A stretch of 64,000 nt of DNA from Sulfuritalea sp. (GCA_016710465.1 JADJVS010000014.1:1698464-1762463), one strand, 5' to 3'. Shown: positions 1 through 8,978, numbered from the stretch's first letter. The notes: generated by a model from the sequence alone, not told the origin. A program made the numbers and translations.

Positions 1-2275
1 TTGGCGCGGTGTTGCCCGAGGTGGTGCTGCTGAAGCTGCCGGCCACTCCGCCGATGGTGAGGGTGGTGCTGATCGTCGTGCCAATGGCGCCCGAGGCGGT
101 ATGGCGCAGCTTTACGGTCTGACCGTTGCTGACCGTACCAGCCGCGGTTGTCCAGGCGCCGCCGTTGATCTGGTAGTCGCCGCCGACAATACTGATCGCC
201 GCCGCCGCGTTGATTCCGGCAACAGTGATGGCGTTGGACTCGATTACCGCGTTGATCGTCTGTCCCGTTGCGTTGGTAAAGGCAAACGCGTCGGGAATGG
301 TGTCGTTGGCGCTGGTGGTTACGGCCACGCTCTGCACGGCGGCTTGAACATTACCGGCGGCGTCTTTGGCGATGAAATAGATCTTGTAGGCGGTCGAGGC
401 GGCAAGCCCGCTGATGCCCGGCGTGGCGGCCACATTCGCGGCCAGGGCGAAGGCCGTGCCGGTGCCCTGTAGCGTTGCCACGCTTGGCGCGGCGGCGGCC
501 GCCGCCTGCACCAGATAGTAGCCGGTGCCCGCCTCGTTGATGGTGACGGACAAGGTAGCGCCGGTGTTGGTGGTGCCCGAGATGGACGGGCCGGCGCTGG
601 TGACCGGAGGCGTGGTATCGGCTGCCGGCGGTTGGGAATTCTTCTCCTTGACCGCGCCGGCGACGCCGGCCGCAACTGCTACCGCAACCGCCGCTCCGGC
701 ACCGATGCCGCCGAGGCCGGCGGTGGCGCCGAGCGCGCCCTCGGTCGTGGTGGCCGTCGTTGCGGCAGAGATTTCGCCGGAGATGGTTTCAGCCTGCGCG
801 ACAAGTTCGCCAGCCTCGGCTTGCGCCATGACCAGAGCCTGCCGCGCAGACTGCATGTCAGTGCTGGCGACCTGGATGCCGCGAGCCTGCAATTCGTCGA
901 GCCTGGCGCGGGCCTCGGCGACATGGTCCTCTACCGCCTTGAGCCGCGCGAGGGTGTCGCTCAGTTGTCGTTCCAGTTGATCCAGCCGGACCTGCTCGCC
1001 CGGAGCGGCGAGACCTGGCAGCGTCCCGCCTTCAAGGAAGCGGTAGCGCACCCCGCCAAGAGCCATGCCTTCGCCAGGCGCCTTGCGCACAATGCGGTTG
1101 TTCGCATCAAACTGCGCGGCGAAGCCAAAGAACACGCCCTGATTCCCCAGTTGGAGACTGGTATCGCCGCCGCCAAGCGTTCCGCCGAGTCCCAGCGCAA
1201 AGGAGGCGCGGCCCGCTCGGCCCTGTTCGACATAGGTGCCGCCGGGCAGGTCGTGAAAGCGCATGCCGCCGCTTTGATCTACCGATAGTTCAAGGCGCTG
1301 CAGCTGGGCCGGACCAAGGTCTATCCCCTTGGCCACGGCAAGCCCGAGGTTCATCCGGCGACTGGTGACACTGCCGTCCGCGCTGAGGCCGGTCATGCCG
1401 CCGAGATAAACATTGCCGCCGGCAAAATCGCGACTGACGCCCATTTGCAGGGCTTTACCACCACGGCTGTAAACGTCGGCACGGCTATCGCCGGCCCCTT
1501 GCACGCGCGCATTGAAGACGGTGTCCAGCGTGGCGATGAGGCTGGTGCGCCCACCCAGAATGGCTGGCGCCCACAGCGCGCCGTAGCGCGTACTGCGAAT
1601 GTCGCCGATATTGAGCGTACCGCTTCGCCCGGCGGAGTCGGTCCAGCTCAGGGCGGCGGGATCGGTGTGGCTGAAATCCAGCTGACGCGATTCACGCGTT
1701 CCGGCGAGCAGATGCAGCCGACCGCCGCCGGCGAACGAGGGAAGGCCAGCGGTATAGCCGAAGAAGTTCTGGCGAAAGCCACGCCTGTCGTCGGCTTCGG
1801 ATTCGAGGCTGAGAACACCGGTTGGGACTCGTCCGGCCATGCCGAGTTTCCAGGTCTTGCTGGCCGGTTGCTGGGTGGCGCCAGTGAAGGAGGCGGCGTC
1901 CCGGCGATGCTCAATGCTGCCGTTGACACGGAAGCGGTCGGCGCGGTCGGTGAGGCCAAGGCGAAATGCATTCACTGAAAATCCGAGTCGCGCTTCGGTT
2001 GCGAGACGCAGGCCGGAAGCCAGTCCGTCAAGGGATTGTTCCGCGCGAATGTGACCGAGGCCGCTACTGACACCAAGCGCTTCGAGCGCAGCCTGGGGAC
2101 TGATGCTCGTGCGGGACGGATTGACCTGGGGATTGAACGGATCGCGCGCTGCGTGGTTGTGCAGGCCGGGGCCGTCGGGCATCGAGGCGGGAAAGGATGC
2201 AGGTTGGGCCTGGGCGAAAGCTGTAGTGACGGCGAGTGCTACGGCGGTGATGCGCGATTGAAGGTTGGGTGTCAT
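1..2275 (-). CDS. Large secreted/surface protein with Ig-like and IPTL-CTERM-type repeats (partial, runs off left edge)
   Basis: An uninterrupted minus-strand frame runs from an ATG at 2275 off the window edge, about 758 codons. It starts with a signal peptide (MTPNLQSRITAVALAVTTAFAQAQ). A Gly-rich, beta-looking region (residues ~110-420) follows, then a coiled coil (~428-500, DQLERQLSDTLARLK) and an Ala/Gly-rich hydrophobic stretch (~502-540). After that come an Ig/FN3-like domain (~545-640) and the start of a repeat beginning DTIPDAFAFTNATGQTINAV. That last repeat type is familiar from betaproteobacterial IPTL-CTERM surface proteins; the sorting signal would lie beyond the window. The gene is divergent from a binding protein/kinase operon. 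It is probably an exported adhesin-like protein, but the exact function is unknown. The open frame is seen directly; the role is inferred. Confidence 0.75.
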   Translation of the reverse strand, partial: MTPNLQSRITAVALAVTTAFAQAQPASFPASMPDGPGLHNHAARDPFNPQVNPSRTSISPQAALEALGVSSGLGHIRAEQSLDGLASGLRLATEARLGFSVNAFRLGLTDRADRFRVNGSIEHRRDAASFTGATQQPASKTWKLGMAGRVPTGVLSLESEADDRRGFRQNFFGYTAGLPSFAGGGRLHLLAGTRESRQLDFSHTDPAALSWTDSAGRSGTLNIGDIRSTRYGALWAPAILGGRTSLIATLDTVFNARVQGAGDSRADVYSRGGKALQMGVSRDFAGGNVYLGGMTGLSADGSVTSRRMNLGLAVAKGIDLGPAQLQRLELSVDQSGGMRFHDLPGGTYVEQGRAGRASFALGLGGTLGGGDTSLQLGNQGVFFGFAAQFDANNRIVRKAPGEGMALGGVRYRFLEGGTLPGLAAPGEQVRLDQLERQLSDTLARLKAVEDHVAEARARLDELQARGIQVASTDMQSARQALVMAQAEAGELVAQAETISGEISAATTATTTEGALGATAGLGGIGAGAAVAVAVAAGVAGAVKEKNSQPPAADTTPPVTSAGPSISGTTNTGATLSVTINEAGTGYYLVQAAAAAAPSVATLQGTGTAFALAANVAATPGISGLAASTAYKIYFIAKDAAGNVQAAVQSVAVTTSANDTIPDAFAFTNATGQTINAVIESNAITVAGINAAAAISIVGGDYQINGGAWTTAAGTVSNGQTVKLRHTASGAIGTTISTTLTIGGVAGSFSSTTSGNTAP

Positions 2276-2288
2276 CTTGCTTTTGCCT

Positions 2289-2399
2289 CTAACGAGCAGG
2301 TATCTCTTCGAGATGGGCGGCGTCTTCCACGGCCAAGGACGCGATACCAATTCCAAGAAACGTGGTTGCAAGAGCCTGAACCGGCAATCGTTGCGACAT
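2289..2399 (-). CDS. Small ORF (36 aa) just upstream of the surface protein
   Basis: ATG at 2399 opens a 36-codon frame (MSQRLPVQALATTFLGIGIA...) ending in TAG 13 nt before the surface-protein ATG. A purine-rich AGGAAGAGA lies just upstream and could serve as ribosome binding site. The middle is hydrophobic (ALATTFLGIGIASLAV), so the product could be a leader or small membrane peptide, or the frame could be a coupling ORF for the large gene. No family is recognised, and it may be chance. Confidence 0.3.
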   Translation of the reverse strand: MSQRLPVQALATTFLGIGIASLAVEDAAHLEEIPAR

Positions 2400-2569
2400 G
2401 GACTTTTCTCTTCCTGAACAAGATCATCGAATGATGCCCTGTTGAAAACATGGTTTCTTCCACCAATTGGCTCATTCGTTCGTATCATTCGGATGGCCAA
2501 TGATCAGGGTCCGAAAAGCGGATAGATTCCGTGTTCTGAGCGTGTTTCATGTTCAAGGGGAGAGTTGCG

Positions 2570-3571
2570 GTGAAAGTCATCAATTGCATGTGCCGAAAAG
2601 GGCATCGGGTGTTTTTGTTTGTCCTGTTCGCCTTGTTGCCGGTCTTGGCGCCGGCCGGGGAGGCGGCGAAACCGCTTCCCGTGGTAGGGGTGCTGGAAGT
2701 CGGGGCGGAAGATGGCGACCAGATATTCCCGCGGACCTTGCGCGACGAACTCGCCAAGCGGGGCTTGCGCGAGAACGAGCACTATCGGTTCCTGGTGCGC
2801 TATGCGGCGCATCGCGACGACAAGCTGGAGTCGGCAGTGAGGGCACTGGCGGCGGCAAAGCCAACTGTATTGGTTGGCTGGGGGATCAAGCCGGTCAAGA
2901 TGATGATGGAACTGGCGCCGGAAACACCCGTCGTTACCACGGGCAGCGGCAACATGCTCCAGTTGGGGTTGGTCAAGTCATTTACGGCGCCGGGGGGAAT
3001 GGTGACCGGCATCACCAACGGCGAACTGCAGCACGGCATGAAACCGCTTGACCTGCTGCATCAGGCGTTTCCGAAAGTGCGCAGGGTCGGAATCGTGTTC
3101 AACCAGACCAATCCCGCTCACGTCAAATGGACGGACGAGATTCGCAAGGGATTGCCCCAGGCGCAGGGTCTGGAGCTGATTCCGGCTTACGCCAATACCC
3201 CCGAAACATTCGAAAAGGCTGCGGCCGAGTTTGCTCGCCGGGGAGTGCGCATTGTCTATATTGCTCCCGACTGGATCGATCTGACGCCCGCATGGTCGGC
3301 CTCGGCACGGCGCCATCGTCTTGCCTTGGTTGGATGGAAGATTCCGCTCGCTGACAACGGAGGTTTGTTCAGCGTGGGATTGGTACCAGGCGCAGGGGCT
3401 CGTCTGGCGACGCGCCATATCGAAAAAGTCCTGCAGGGTGCGAAGCCGGCCGACCTGCCGATCGAGAGGAACAATAGCAATGTGCTCGTCGTCAATCTGA
3501 AGACGGCAGCGAGGCTGGGTGTCAAGCTGCCGCCTGATCTGATCGCCCGCGCCGACCGGATCATCCAATAG
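2570..3571 (+). CDS. ABC-type periplasmic binding protein (ABC_sub_bind family)
   Basis: The product is about 333 residues with an N-terminal signal segment (CRKGHRVFLFVLFALLPVLAPAGEA) and then a two-lobe binding fold of the PF04392/COG2984 type (VVGVLEVGAEDGD..., LVGWGIKPVKMMM..., VGIVFNQTNP...). I place the start at GTG 2570 because AAGGGGAGAG lies a few bases upstream; an in-frame ATG at 2549 has no such site. No permease or ATPase gene is nearby. The stop codon is 7 nt before a hybrid histidine kinase gene, so the protein more likely acts as an extracytoplasmic ligand sensor for that kinase than in transport. The ligand is unknown. Confidence 0.8.
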   Translation: MKVINCMCRKGHRVFLFVLFALLPVLAPAGEAAKPLPVVGVLEVGAEDGDQIFPRTLRDELAKRGLRENEHYRFLVRYAAHRDDKLESAVRALAAAKPTVLVGWGIKPVKMMMELAPETPVVTTGSGNMLQLGLVKSFTAPGGMVTGITNGELQHGMKPLDLLHQAFPKVRRVGIVFNQTNPAHVKWTDEIRKGLPQAQGLELIPAYANTPETFEKAAAEFARRGVRIVYIAPDWIDLTPAWSASARRHRLALVGWKIPLADNGGLFSVGLVPGAGARLATRHIEKVLQGAKPADLPIERNNSNVLVVNLKTAARLGVKLPPDLIARADRIIQ

Positions 3572-3578
3572 GTTCGGG

Positions 3579-5879
3579 ATGCTGCGCGCCCGGGGTCTCT
3601 TCGTCCGCTATTTGACGTGGATCGGTGCCGCGACCGTCCTGCCACTGTTGGGGGTCATCGGGGTGCTGTCCTGGCTGGCGTTGCGGGAGGCCGAGCAGGG
3701 ATTGGTCCGCCTGCACGAGGCGCGGGCGCAGACCATCGCCGTTCGCGTTGAGACCTTTGTCAGCACGGTGGCCGACGACCTTGGCGCTGGCTTGCGGCTA
3801 GCCCACCGGGATGGCGAGCTGCAAGTTCTGCGTCGTTACGACGAGGAGTTGTTTCGGCTACTGCGCCGCCATCCTGCCATCACCGAACTGGCTCTGATCG
3901 ATGCAAGTGGTCATGAGCGCATGGCGCGTTCTCGCTTCGAGGATGATCGCGTCGAAAGCTGGCGGGACTGGTCTACTCATCCCGCCTTCGTCAGCGTCAA
4001 TCCAGGCAGCTTCTTTGTCGAGGCGGCCTATTTTTACCAGGATTCGGAGCCGCGCACGCGCATCGCGGTGCGTGGCGGCGGGGCGGAGCCATTTACTCTT
4101 GTCGCCGAAGTCAGTTTGCGACTGCTGTGGGATCTTGCCGCCGACAAACGATTCATCGCCGACGGGATTGCCTACGTGACGACGGCGACAGGTACCCTCA
4201 TCGCCCACCCCGATCGCAATCTGGTGCTGCAGCACCAGCGCCTGGATCAGTTGTTCGAAGCCGGATCATTCGCCGCAAACTCTGTCATCCCGGCCAGCCT
4301 CCAATCCCTGCGCCGCGTCGACGGAGTGCGCGTGGTGCACACGCGCCTGTCGCTGCCGGCGATCCAAGCATTTCTGGTGCTGGAGCAGGCGCGCGAGGAT
4401 GCCTATCGACCGGTGCTGGATCTGGTGAGACCCAGTCTGCTGATCCTTGTACTGGCGCTGCTGTTCGCGCTGGTCGTCAGTGCCCTGCTTGCCCGGCTGA
4501 TGGTCAGGCCATTGCGTATGTTGCAGGACGGTGCGGCGCGACTCGGTAGTGGCGATCTCGAACATCGAATTCAATTGACGAGCGACGACGAACTTGGCGA
4601 TCTGTCCAAGGGCTTCAACAACATGGCTGGCCAATTGCGCGAGGAACGCTCGTTGCTCGAAACTCGCGTCGCCGAACGCACCGCTGACCTGGCAAAGCGC
4701 AAGGACGAAATTGAGACTCTTGCTCAGGCGCTGCAAGAGAAGAAGGAGGAGGCCGAATCGGCTAGTGCGGCAAAGACCCGATTTCTCGCCGCGGCAAGCC
4801 ATGACTTGCGCCAGCCGATGCATGCGATCGGTCTTCTGGTGGGGGTGCTGCATCGCCGTCTGGGTTGCGCGGATGCACCGTCGATTTTGCAAAGCATCCA
4901 GTCGTCCGTCGAGGCCATGGAGCGACTGTTTTCCGCTTTGCTCGACATATCCCGGCTGGATGCCGGAATCGTCCAGCCGCACTTTAGCGAATTTCCGCTG
5001 GAGTCGCTGTTTTTCGCCATTGAGGCGGATCTTGGGGTTCTTGCGCGCGAGAAGGGCATCGAACTGCGTGTGGCGCACACCTCCGCCTGGGTTCGTTCTG
5101 ATCCTCAGATACTCGAACGCATTGTCCGCAACCTTGTATCGAACGCGATACGCTACACGCCGAAAGGAAAAGTCTTGCTTGGCTGTCGTCGTGTCGAGCA
5201 AGGCCGAGGACTTGGGCTGCAAGTTATCGATACGGGTATCGGTATTGCGACGGAAGATGCTTCTCGCATCTTCATGGAGTTCGTTCAGGTCGGCAATCGG
5301 GAGCGCGACCGCACCAAGGGCTTGGGCCTTGGCTTGTCCATCGTCAAGCGATCGGCGGAGTTGCTGGGCCATCCGCTTGCGGTGCGGTCGACACCGGGGG
5401 TCGGTTCGTGCTTTTCCGTCGAGCTTCCGCGTGCGGCGCGGCATGTTTCAACGAAACCGGGCGCCAATCGGGAAGATGGGTTCGACTTGGCGGGCTGTTT
5501 CGTCGCCTTTATTGACGATGACCCGGAAATTCGCCTCGCGATGGCCGCGCTGCTCGAGCTTTGGGAATGCCATGCGGCTATCGCGGGTTCCGCGGACGAG
5601 GCGGCGAAAATGCTTTCCGCCCACTTGCGTCAGCCTGACGTCATCATCTGCGACTATCGTCTGGCGGAGACGGATGGCATCGCTACCATCGAGAGCCTGC
5701 GAGAAGAGTTCGGCGCGGATATACCGGGGTTGGTGGTTACCGGGAACATCGCGCCGAAGGATTTGGCCCGTATCGACGCGGCGGGTTTGCTGCTGCTGCA
5801 CAAGCCGATAAATCCGGGCCGCTTGGGGGCGGCCATCGCCATGGCGATAAGCCGCAGTCAGGCCTCCGTTACCGCTTGA
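3579..5879 (+). CDS. Hybrid sensor histidine kinase/response regulator
   Basis: This is a 766-residue membrane kinase. TM1 is at ~10-32, a periplasmic Cache-like sensor spans ~35-280, TM2 is at ~286-308, and a HAMP domain with coiled coil covers ~300-395. The H-box ASHDLRQPMHAIG carries the phosphorylated His408. An ATPase domain has N-box NLVSNAIRY at ~518 and G-boxes (DTGIGI, GLGLGLSIV). A C-terminal receiver starts with IDDDPE (~644) and has a phospho-accepting Asp in IICDYRL (~690). It is co-transcribed with the upstream binding protein and convergent, with a 22-bp 3' overlap, with a NarL-type regulator that is a plausible phosphorelay output. Confidence 0.9.
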   Translation: MLRARGLFVRYLTWIGAATVLPLLGVIGVLSWLALREAEQGLVRLHEARAQTIAVRVETFVSTVADDLGAGLRLAHRDGELQVLRRYDEELFRLLRRHPAITELALIDASGHERMARSRFEDDRVESWRDWSTHPAFVSVNPGSFFVEAAYFYQDSEPRTRIAVRGGGAEPFTLVAEVSLRLLWDLAADKRFIADGIAYVTTATGTLIAHPDRNLVLQHQRLDQLFEAGSFAANSVIPASLQSLRRVDGVRVVHTRLSLPAIQAFLVLEQAREDAYRPVLDLVRPSLLILVLALLFALVVSALLARLMVRPLRMLQDGAARLGSGDLEHRIQLTSDDELGDLSKGFNNMAGQLREERSLLETRVAERTADLAKRKDEIETLAQALQEKKEEAESASAAKTRFLAAASHDLRQPMHAIGLLVGVLHRRLGCADAPSILQSIQSSVEAMERLFSALLDISRLDAGIVQPHFSEFPLESLFFAIEADLGVLAREKGIELRVAHTSAWVRSDPQILERIVRNLVSNAIRYTPKGKVLLGCRRVEQGRGLGLQVIDTGIGIATEDASRIFMEFVQVGNRERDRTKGLGLGLSIVKRSAELLGHPLAVRSTPGVGSCFSVELPRAARHVSTKPGANREDGFDLAGCFVAFIDDDPEIRLAMAALLELWECHAAIAGSADEAAKMLSAHLRQPDVIICDYRLAETDGIATIESLREEFGADIPGLVVTGNIAPKDLARIDAAGLLLLHKPINPGRLGAAIAMAISRSQASVTA

Positions 5880-6529
5880 TCGAAGCGCAGCCCAAGGCGC
5901 CCGGCGGCGACAATGGCCTGGGTGCGGGTGGTGACGCGGAGCGCCCGCAACACTGCGCCAACGTGTGTCTTGACCGTGCTCTCGGCAAGATTTACCTGGC
6001 GACAGATCGACTTGATCGAGTGGCCTTGCAGAACCAGATACAGCACGTCGGTCTGGCGCGGGGTCAGTCCCAGGTCGAGCGGACGAATTCCACGGGATGG
6101 CGCCGGAAGTACAACTTGCCCTTGGTTGGGCGATGCGCCGAGAAAGGCGGCAGGAGGCAGATAGATGCCACGCGCAAGTACTATTTGCAGGGCGCCTATC
6201 ATTGCGTCGGCCGATGCGGTTTTTGGAATGAAGCCCATGGCACCGGCATCGATGACCTGGCGGATCGTTGCCGAGTCGTCGGCCGACGAAAGCGCGACGA
6301 TAGGCCGCTCGCCGAAATGCCTCAGCAGCAGGCCAATGCCTTCAAGACCGGAGATGCCCGGCAGACCGATGTCGAGCAGCACGAGATCAGGTGCGGGATT
6401 CCTCGGAAGTGCCAAGGCTTCCTCACAGCTACCGGCCTGTATGAGTTCCAAGTCCTCGGTCAAACGGCCCAGCAGCAAGGCAACGCCTTCCCGAAACAGA
6501 ACATGATCGTCTACCAGAAGAATTCGCAT
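5858..6529 (-). CDS. NarL/FixJ-type (LuxR HTH) response regulator
   Basis: A receiver domain starts MRILLVDDHVLFREG with phospho-acceptor Asp53 in VLLDIGLPG. A LuxR-type helix-turn-helix follows (LTPRQTDVLYLVLQGHSIKSICRQVNLAESTVKTHV). The start is placed at the ATG at 6529, which matches the family N terminus; nine further upstream codons are possible but atypical. It is convergent with and overlaps the hybrid kinase gene, so the two probably form one two-component pathway. The target genes are unknown; the divergent surface-protein gene is one candidate (inference). Confidence 0.88.
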   Translation of the reverse strand: MRILLVDDHVLFREGVALLLGRLTEDLELIQAGSCEEALALPRNPAPDLVLLDIGLPGISGLEGIGLLLRHFGERPIVALSSADDSATIRQVIDAGAMGFIPKTASADAMIGALQIVLARGIYLPPAAFLGASPNQGQVVLPAPSRGIRPLDLGLTPRQTDVLYLVLQGHSIKSICRQVNLAESTVKTHVGAVLRALRVTTRTQAIVAAGRLGLRFDQAVTEA

Positions 6530-6602
6530 CCAGCCCCCACGTTTTCTTGTCCGCAACTATACCGCAGGCACTTGCTCATTCTTGATCACGGTTTGCGTGC
6601 GT

Positions 6603-6628
6603 GAGTCGGCGCTGGCGGCACGGCAAGC
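6603..6628 (+). repeat. Dispersed ~25-bp element, copy 1 (intergenic)
   Basis: GAGTCGGCGCTGG followed by CGGCACGGCAAG, in the intergenic region upstream of the response-regulator gene. It matches the copies in clpB and the MFS gene almost base for base. Confidence 0.75.
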
Positions 6629-6723
6629 GCAGGAGCGCCGATGCCATTCTTGATATGGTTGCGGCTGAGAAAAAAGGGTCTTGTGCACTGAGTGTGGGTC
6701 ATTTCCCATGCCAATCAAATAGC

Positions 6724-6873
6724 CGGGAGCATCGCGGCGAGGCTTTCGCCGCCTGCAAGTTCATCATGGACTACCTGAAGACGCGGGCGCCGTTCTGGAC
6801 GACGGAAGAAGCGCTGGAAGGCGGGCGCTGGGTCGATGCCCGTGAAAGCGACGATCAGGCAGCGGGCCGGTGG
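6724..6873 (+). pseudogene. moaE: moaE 3' remnant (molybdopterin synthase large subunit)
   Basis: In one frame the DNA encodes HRGEAFAACKFIMDYLK, TRAPFWTTEE and GGRWVDARESDDQAAGRW. This matches the conserved C-terminal ~50 residues of MoaE, the subunit that inserts sulfur into cyclic pyranopterin monophosphate. The N-terminal two thirds, including most of the active site, are absent upstream, and no other molybdenum-cofactor gene is in the window. I read it as a truncated remnant left by a deletion or rearrangement; a short open frame extends upstream to 6601 but is not MoaE-like. Confidence 0.75.
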
Positions 6874-6889
6874 GACGCTAAAAGCAACA

Positions 6890-6917
6890 ACGGCCGACCG
6901 CTTGCGCGGCCGGCCGT
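6890..6917 (-). terminator. Rho-independent terminator of phaP
   Basis: A GC-rich 12-bp stem (ACGGCCGGCCGC/GCGGTCGGCCGT on the minus strand, one mismatch) with a 4-nt loop GCAA is followed by TGTTGCTTTT. It lies 26 nt after the phasin stop codon. Confidence 0.7.
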
Positions 6918-6942
6918 CCCTGGGGCTCCTCCTCCCTGAGTG

Positions 6943-7458
6943 TTACTTGCGCTTGGCGCTGGCCTTCTTGACCGAGTCGCCGACGCTGTTCATCGCGGCG
7001 GTGGAGGTCTTGGCGATCTGCTCGAAAGCCTGGTTGGCGGTGGCGATCGCCTGCTGGAAGGACTCCATCATGTTCGGTGTCTGGCCCGGCAGGTTCTTCA
7101 TGAAGGCCTGGAAGGACTCGGCCATGTCCTGACTGCCCGAGGCGAGCTGCTCCGTGATCAGGCGCGCAAATTCGGCGCGGGCGCCATTGCCGATCTCGGC
7201 GATCTGCTGGGCGGCGGCGACCATGCGCTGGGTGGTCTCCTGAGCATACTGGGTGCGCAGTTGCATCATCGCCTGCGGGTCGCGGGCGGCGGTCTGGGCC
7301 TTGGCGTTCTCGACGCCGGACTGGAACATCTCTTTCGCCAGTTCGGTCTGCAGGGCCATGATGCGCTGCGAGTTCTCGATCGAAAGCTGCGCCAGGCGCA
7401 TGGCGGCTTCCATGTTCTTGCGCTGCAATTCGCTGAATTGTTCGACTTTGCCTGCCAT
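6943..7458 (-). CDS. phaP: Phasin family protein
   Basis: The product is 171 residues, almost entirely amphipathic helix and rich in Ala/Gln/Met (EQFSELQRKNMEAAMRLAQ...), ending in a Lys/Arg-rich tail (VKKASAKRK). This matches the TIGR01841 phasin family that coats polyhydroxyalkanoate granules in the cytoplasm. AGGAGAAGGATC precedes the ATG. It is a single gene with its own terminator; no PHA synthase gene is in the window. It indicates that the organism stores PHA. Confidence 0.9.
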   Translation of the reverse strand: MAGKVEQFSELQRKNMEAAMRLAQLSIENSQRIMALQTELAKEMFQSGVENAKAQTAARDPQAMMQLRTQYAQETTQRMVAAAQQIAEIGNGARAEFARLITEQLASGSQDMAESFQAFMKNLPGQTPNMMESFQQAIATANQAFEQIAKTSTAAMNSVGDSVKKASAKRK

Positions 7459-7619
7459 GATCCTTCTCCTGTGATTGTTTCCAAAGATTCAATGTAACAC
7501 CAATGGCTTACGAGACCCTGACCTATGTCAAGGGGAAGCCCTTTCCTTGCCGGGTGTTGTTTCCGCGGCGCGAACGGCGGATACTTGCCGGAGTCATTTG
7601 ACGTGACAAAGGATCAGAC

Positions 7620-7979
7620 ATGAAGCTTGTTGGCATCGCGCTGGTGGTCCTGGTGGCCCTGGAGCACCTGTATTTCCTGTACCTGGAGATGTTCCTGTGG
7701 ACAAAACCCAAGGGTTTGAAAATATTCGGCAATTCCGCGCAAAAGGCGGAGGACTCGAAGGTGCTGGCGGCCAACCAGGGGCTCTATAACGGCTTCCTTT
7801 CCGCCGGCCTGTTCTGGGGCCTGGCCTATCCGGGTGCGACCGGCATGCACATCCAGATGTTCTTCCTCGCCTGCGTGATCGTCGCCGGCATCTACGGCGG
7901 CATGACGGTCAAGCCGCGCATCATGTACTTGCAGGCCGGACCGGCCCTGCTTGCCTTGCTGGCCATCCTGGCCATTTAG
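7620..7979 (+). CDS. DUF1304 small integral membrane protein
   Basis: The product is 119 residues with four predicted hydrophobic helices (LVGIALVVLVALEHLYFLYLEMF, GLYNGFLSAGLFWGLAY, MFFLACVIVAGIYGGM, AGPALLALLAILAI). The motif ALEH.YF...EMFLW and the central AANQGLYNGFLS are characteristic of the DUF1304 family, whose function is not established. AAGGATCAG precedes the ATG. It is followed after 9 nt by the catalase-like gene and is probably co-transcribed with it. Confidence 0.85.
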   Translation: MKLVGIALVVLVALEHLYFLYLEMFLWTKPKGLKIFGNSAQKAEDSKVLAANQGLYNGFLSAGLFWGLAYPGATGMHIQMFFLACVIVAGIYGGMTVKPRIMYLQAGPALLALLAILAI

Positions 7980-7988
7980 GAGCGCGCC

Positions 7989-8972
7989 ATGGCCGAGCCG
8001 AGCACTGCGTGGAAGGAAAGCATTGCCGACGACGAAGCGGCGCGCCATGCTGGCTATGCGCGCGATTTCGCGCTGATCCAGGCGACCAAGTCGGCGAAAT
8101 ACGGCAAGGGCAGGGCTCTGCACCGCAAACAGCAACTGGGGCTCAAGGGTTCGTTCGAGGTGCTGGACAATCTGCCGCGGGCTGCTCGCCATGGCGTGTT
8201 TGCAACGCCCGGGACCTTTGACGCCTGGGTACGGCTGTCCAACGGCGGACCGGATCGGCAGGCCGACCACAAGCCCGATGTGCGCGGTTTTGCGTTCAAG
8301 CTCAAAGGCGTGAGCGGCCCCGGTGCGCTGGGATCGGGGCCGACCGAGGCCCAGGATTTCCTGCTCATCAACCACCCGGCCTTTGCCTTCGCCGGGGCCG
8401 ACGAGTTCGTCGGCCTGGCGAAGCACCTGGTGCAAGGTCCGGGCGCCTTGTTGGGCTATCTGATCCGACGCTATGGGGTATTCGGCGCGATGCGCATGAT
8501 GAAGCGCCTGGGGGCGACCTTCAAGCGCCCGTTTTCAGGTTTCGCCACCGAAGACTTCCATTCCGCCGCGCCCATCGCCTGTGGCCCCTACGCGGCTCGG
8601 GTGCGCCTGCTGGCAGCCAGCAGCGAGCCTCGTCCCGGCGCTTCCGGTGACTGGTCGGGCGACTTCATGCATAGGCTGGCGCAGGGGGCCTTGCGCTTCG
8701 AACTGCAACTGCAATTCTTCGTCGACGAGCAGCGCACGCCGATCGAGGATGCCTCGGTCGATTGGCCGCAGGATGTGGCGCCCTATGTCACGGTCGGGGT
8801 GCTGACCCTGCCGCCGCAGGATCCATCGGTGCCTCGGGGGCGCGAACTGGCGGCGGCGATCGAAGCCGCCGCCTTCGACCCGTGGAATGCGCTGATGGAT
8901 CACCGCCCGCTGGGTGAGGTGATGCGGGCACGCAAGGTGGTTTATTTCCAGAGCCAGCAGGGGCGCCGCTAG
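7989..8972 (+). CDS. Catalase-family (heme peroxidase-like) protein
   Basis: The product is 327 residues and resembles the small catalase-related family. It has a LHRKQQLGLKGSFEVL segment in place of the catalase N-terminal strand, VRLSNGGPDRQADHKPDVRGFAFKLKG, DFLLINHPAFAF, and a C-terminal RARKVVYFQSQ whose Arg/Tyr resemble the heme-ligand region. It is shorter than the ~480-residue classical catalases and I do not see the standard distal His/Asn pair clearly, so catalase activity is not certain. AGGAG lies 8 nt upstream of the ATG. It probably forms an operon with the DUF1304 gene. Confidence 0.75.
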   Translation: MAEPSTAWKESIADDEAARHAGYARDFALIQATKSAKYGKGRALHRKQQLGLKGSFEVLDNLPRAARHGVFATPGTFDAWVRLSNGGPDRQADHKPDVRGFAFKLKGVSGPGALGSGPTEAQDFLLINHPAFAFAGADEFVGLAKHLVQGPGALLGYLIRRYGVFGAMRMMKRLGATFKRPFSGFATEDFHSAAPIACGPYAARVRLLAASSEPRPGASGDWSGDFMHRLAQGALRFELQLQFFVDEQRTPIEDASVDWPQDVAPYVTVGVLTLPPQDPSVPRGRELAAAIEAAAFDPWNALMDHRPLGEVMRARKVVYFQSQQGRR

Positions 8973-8978
8973 CCGGGG

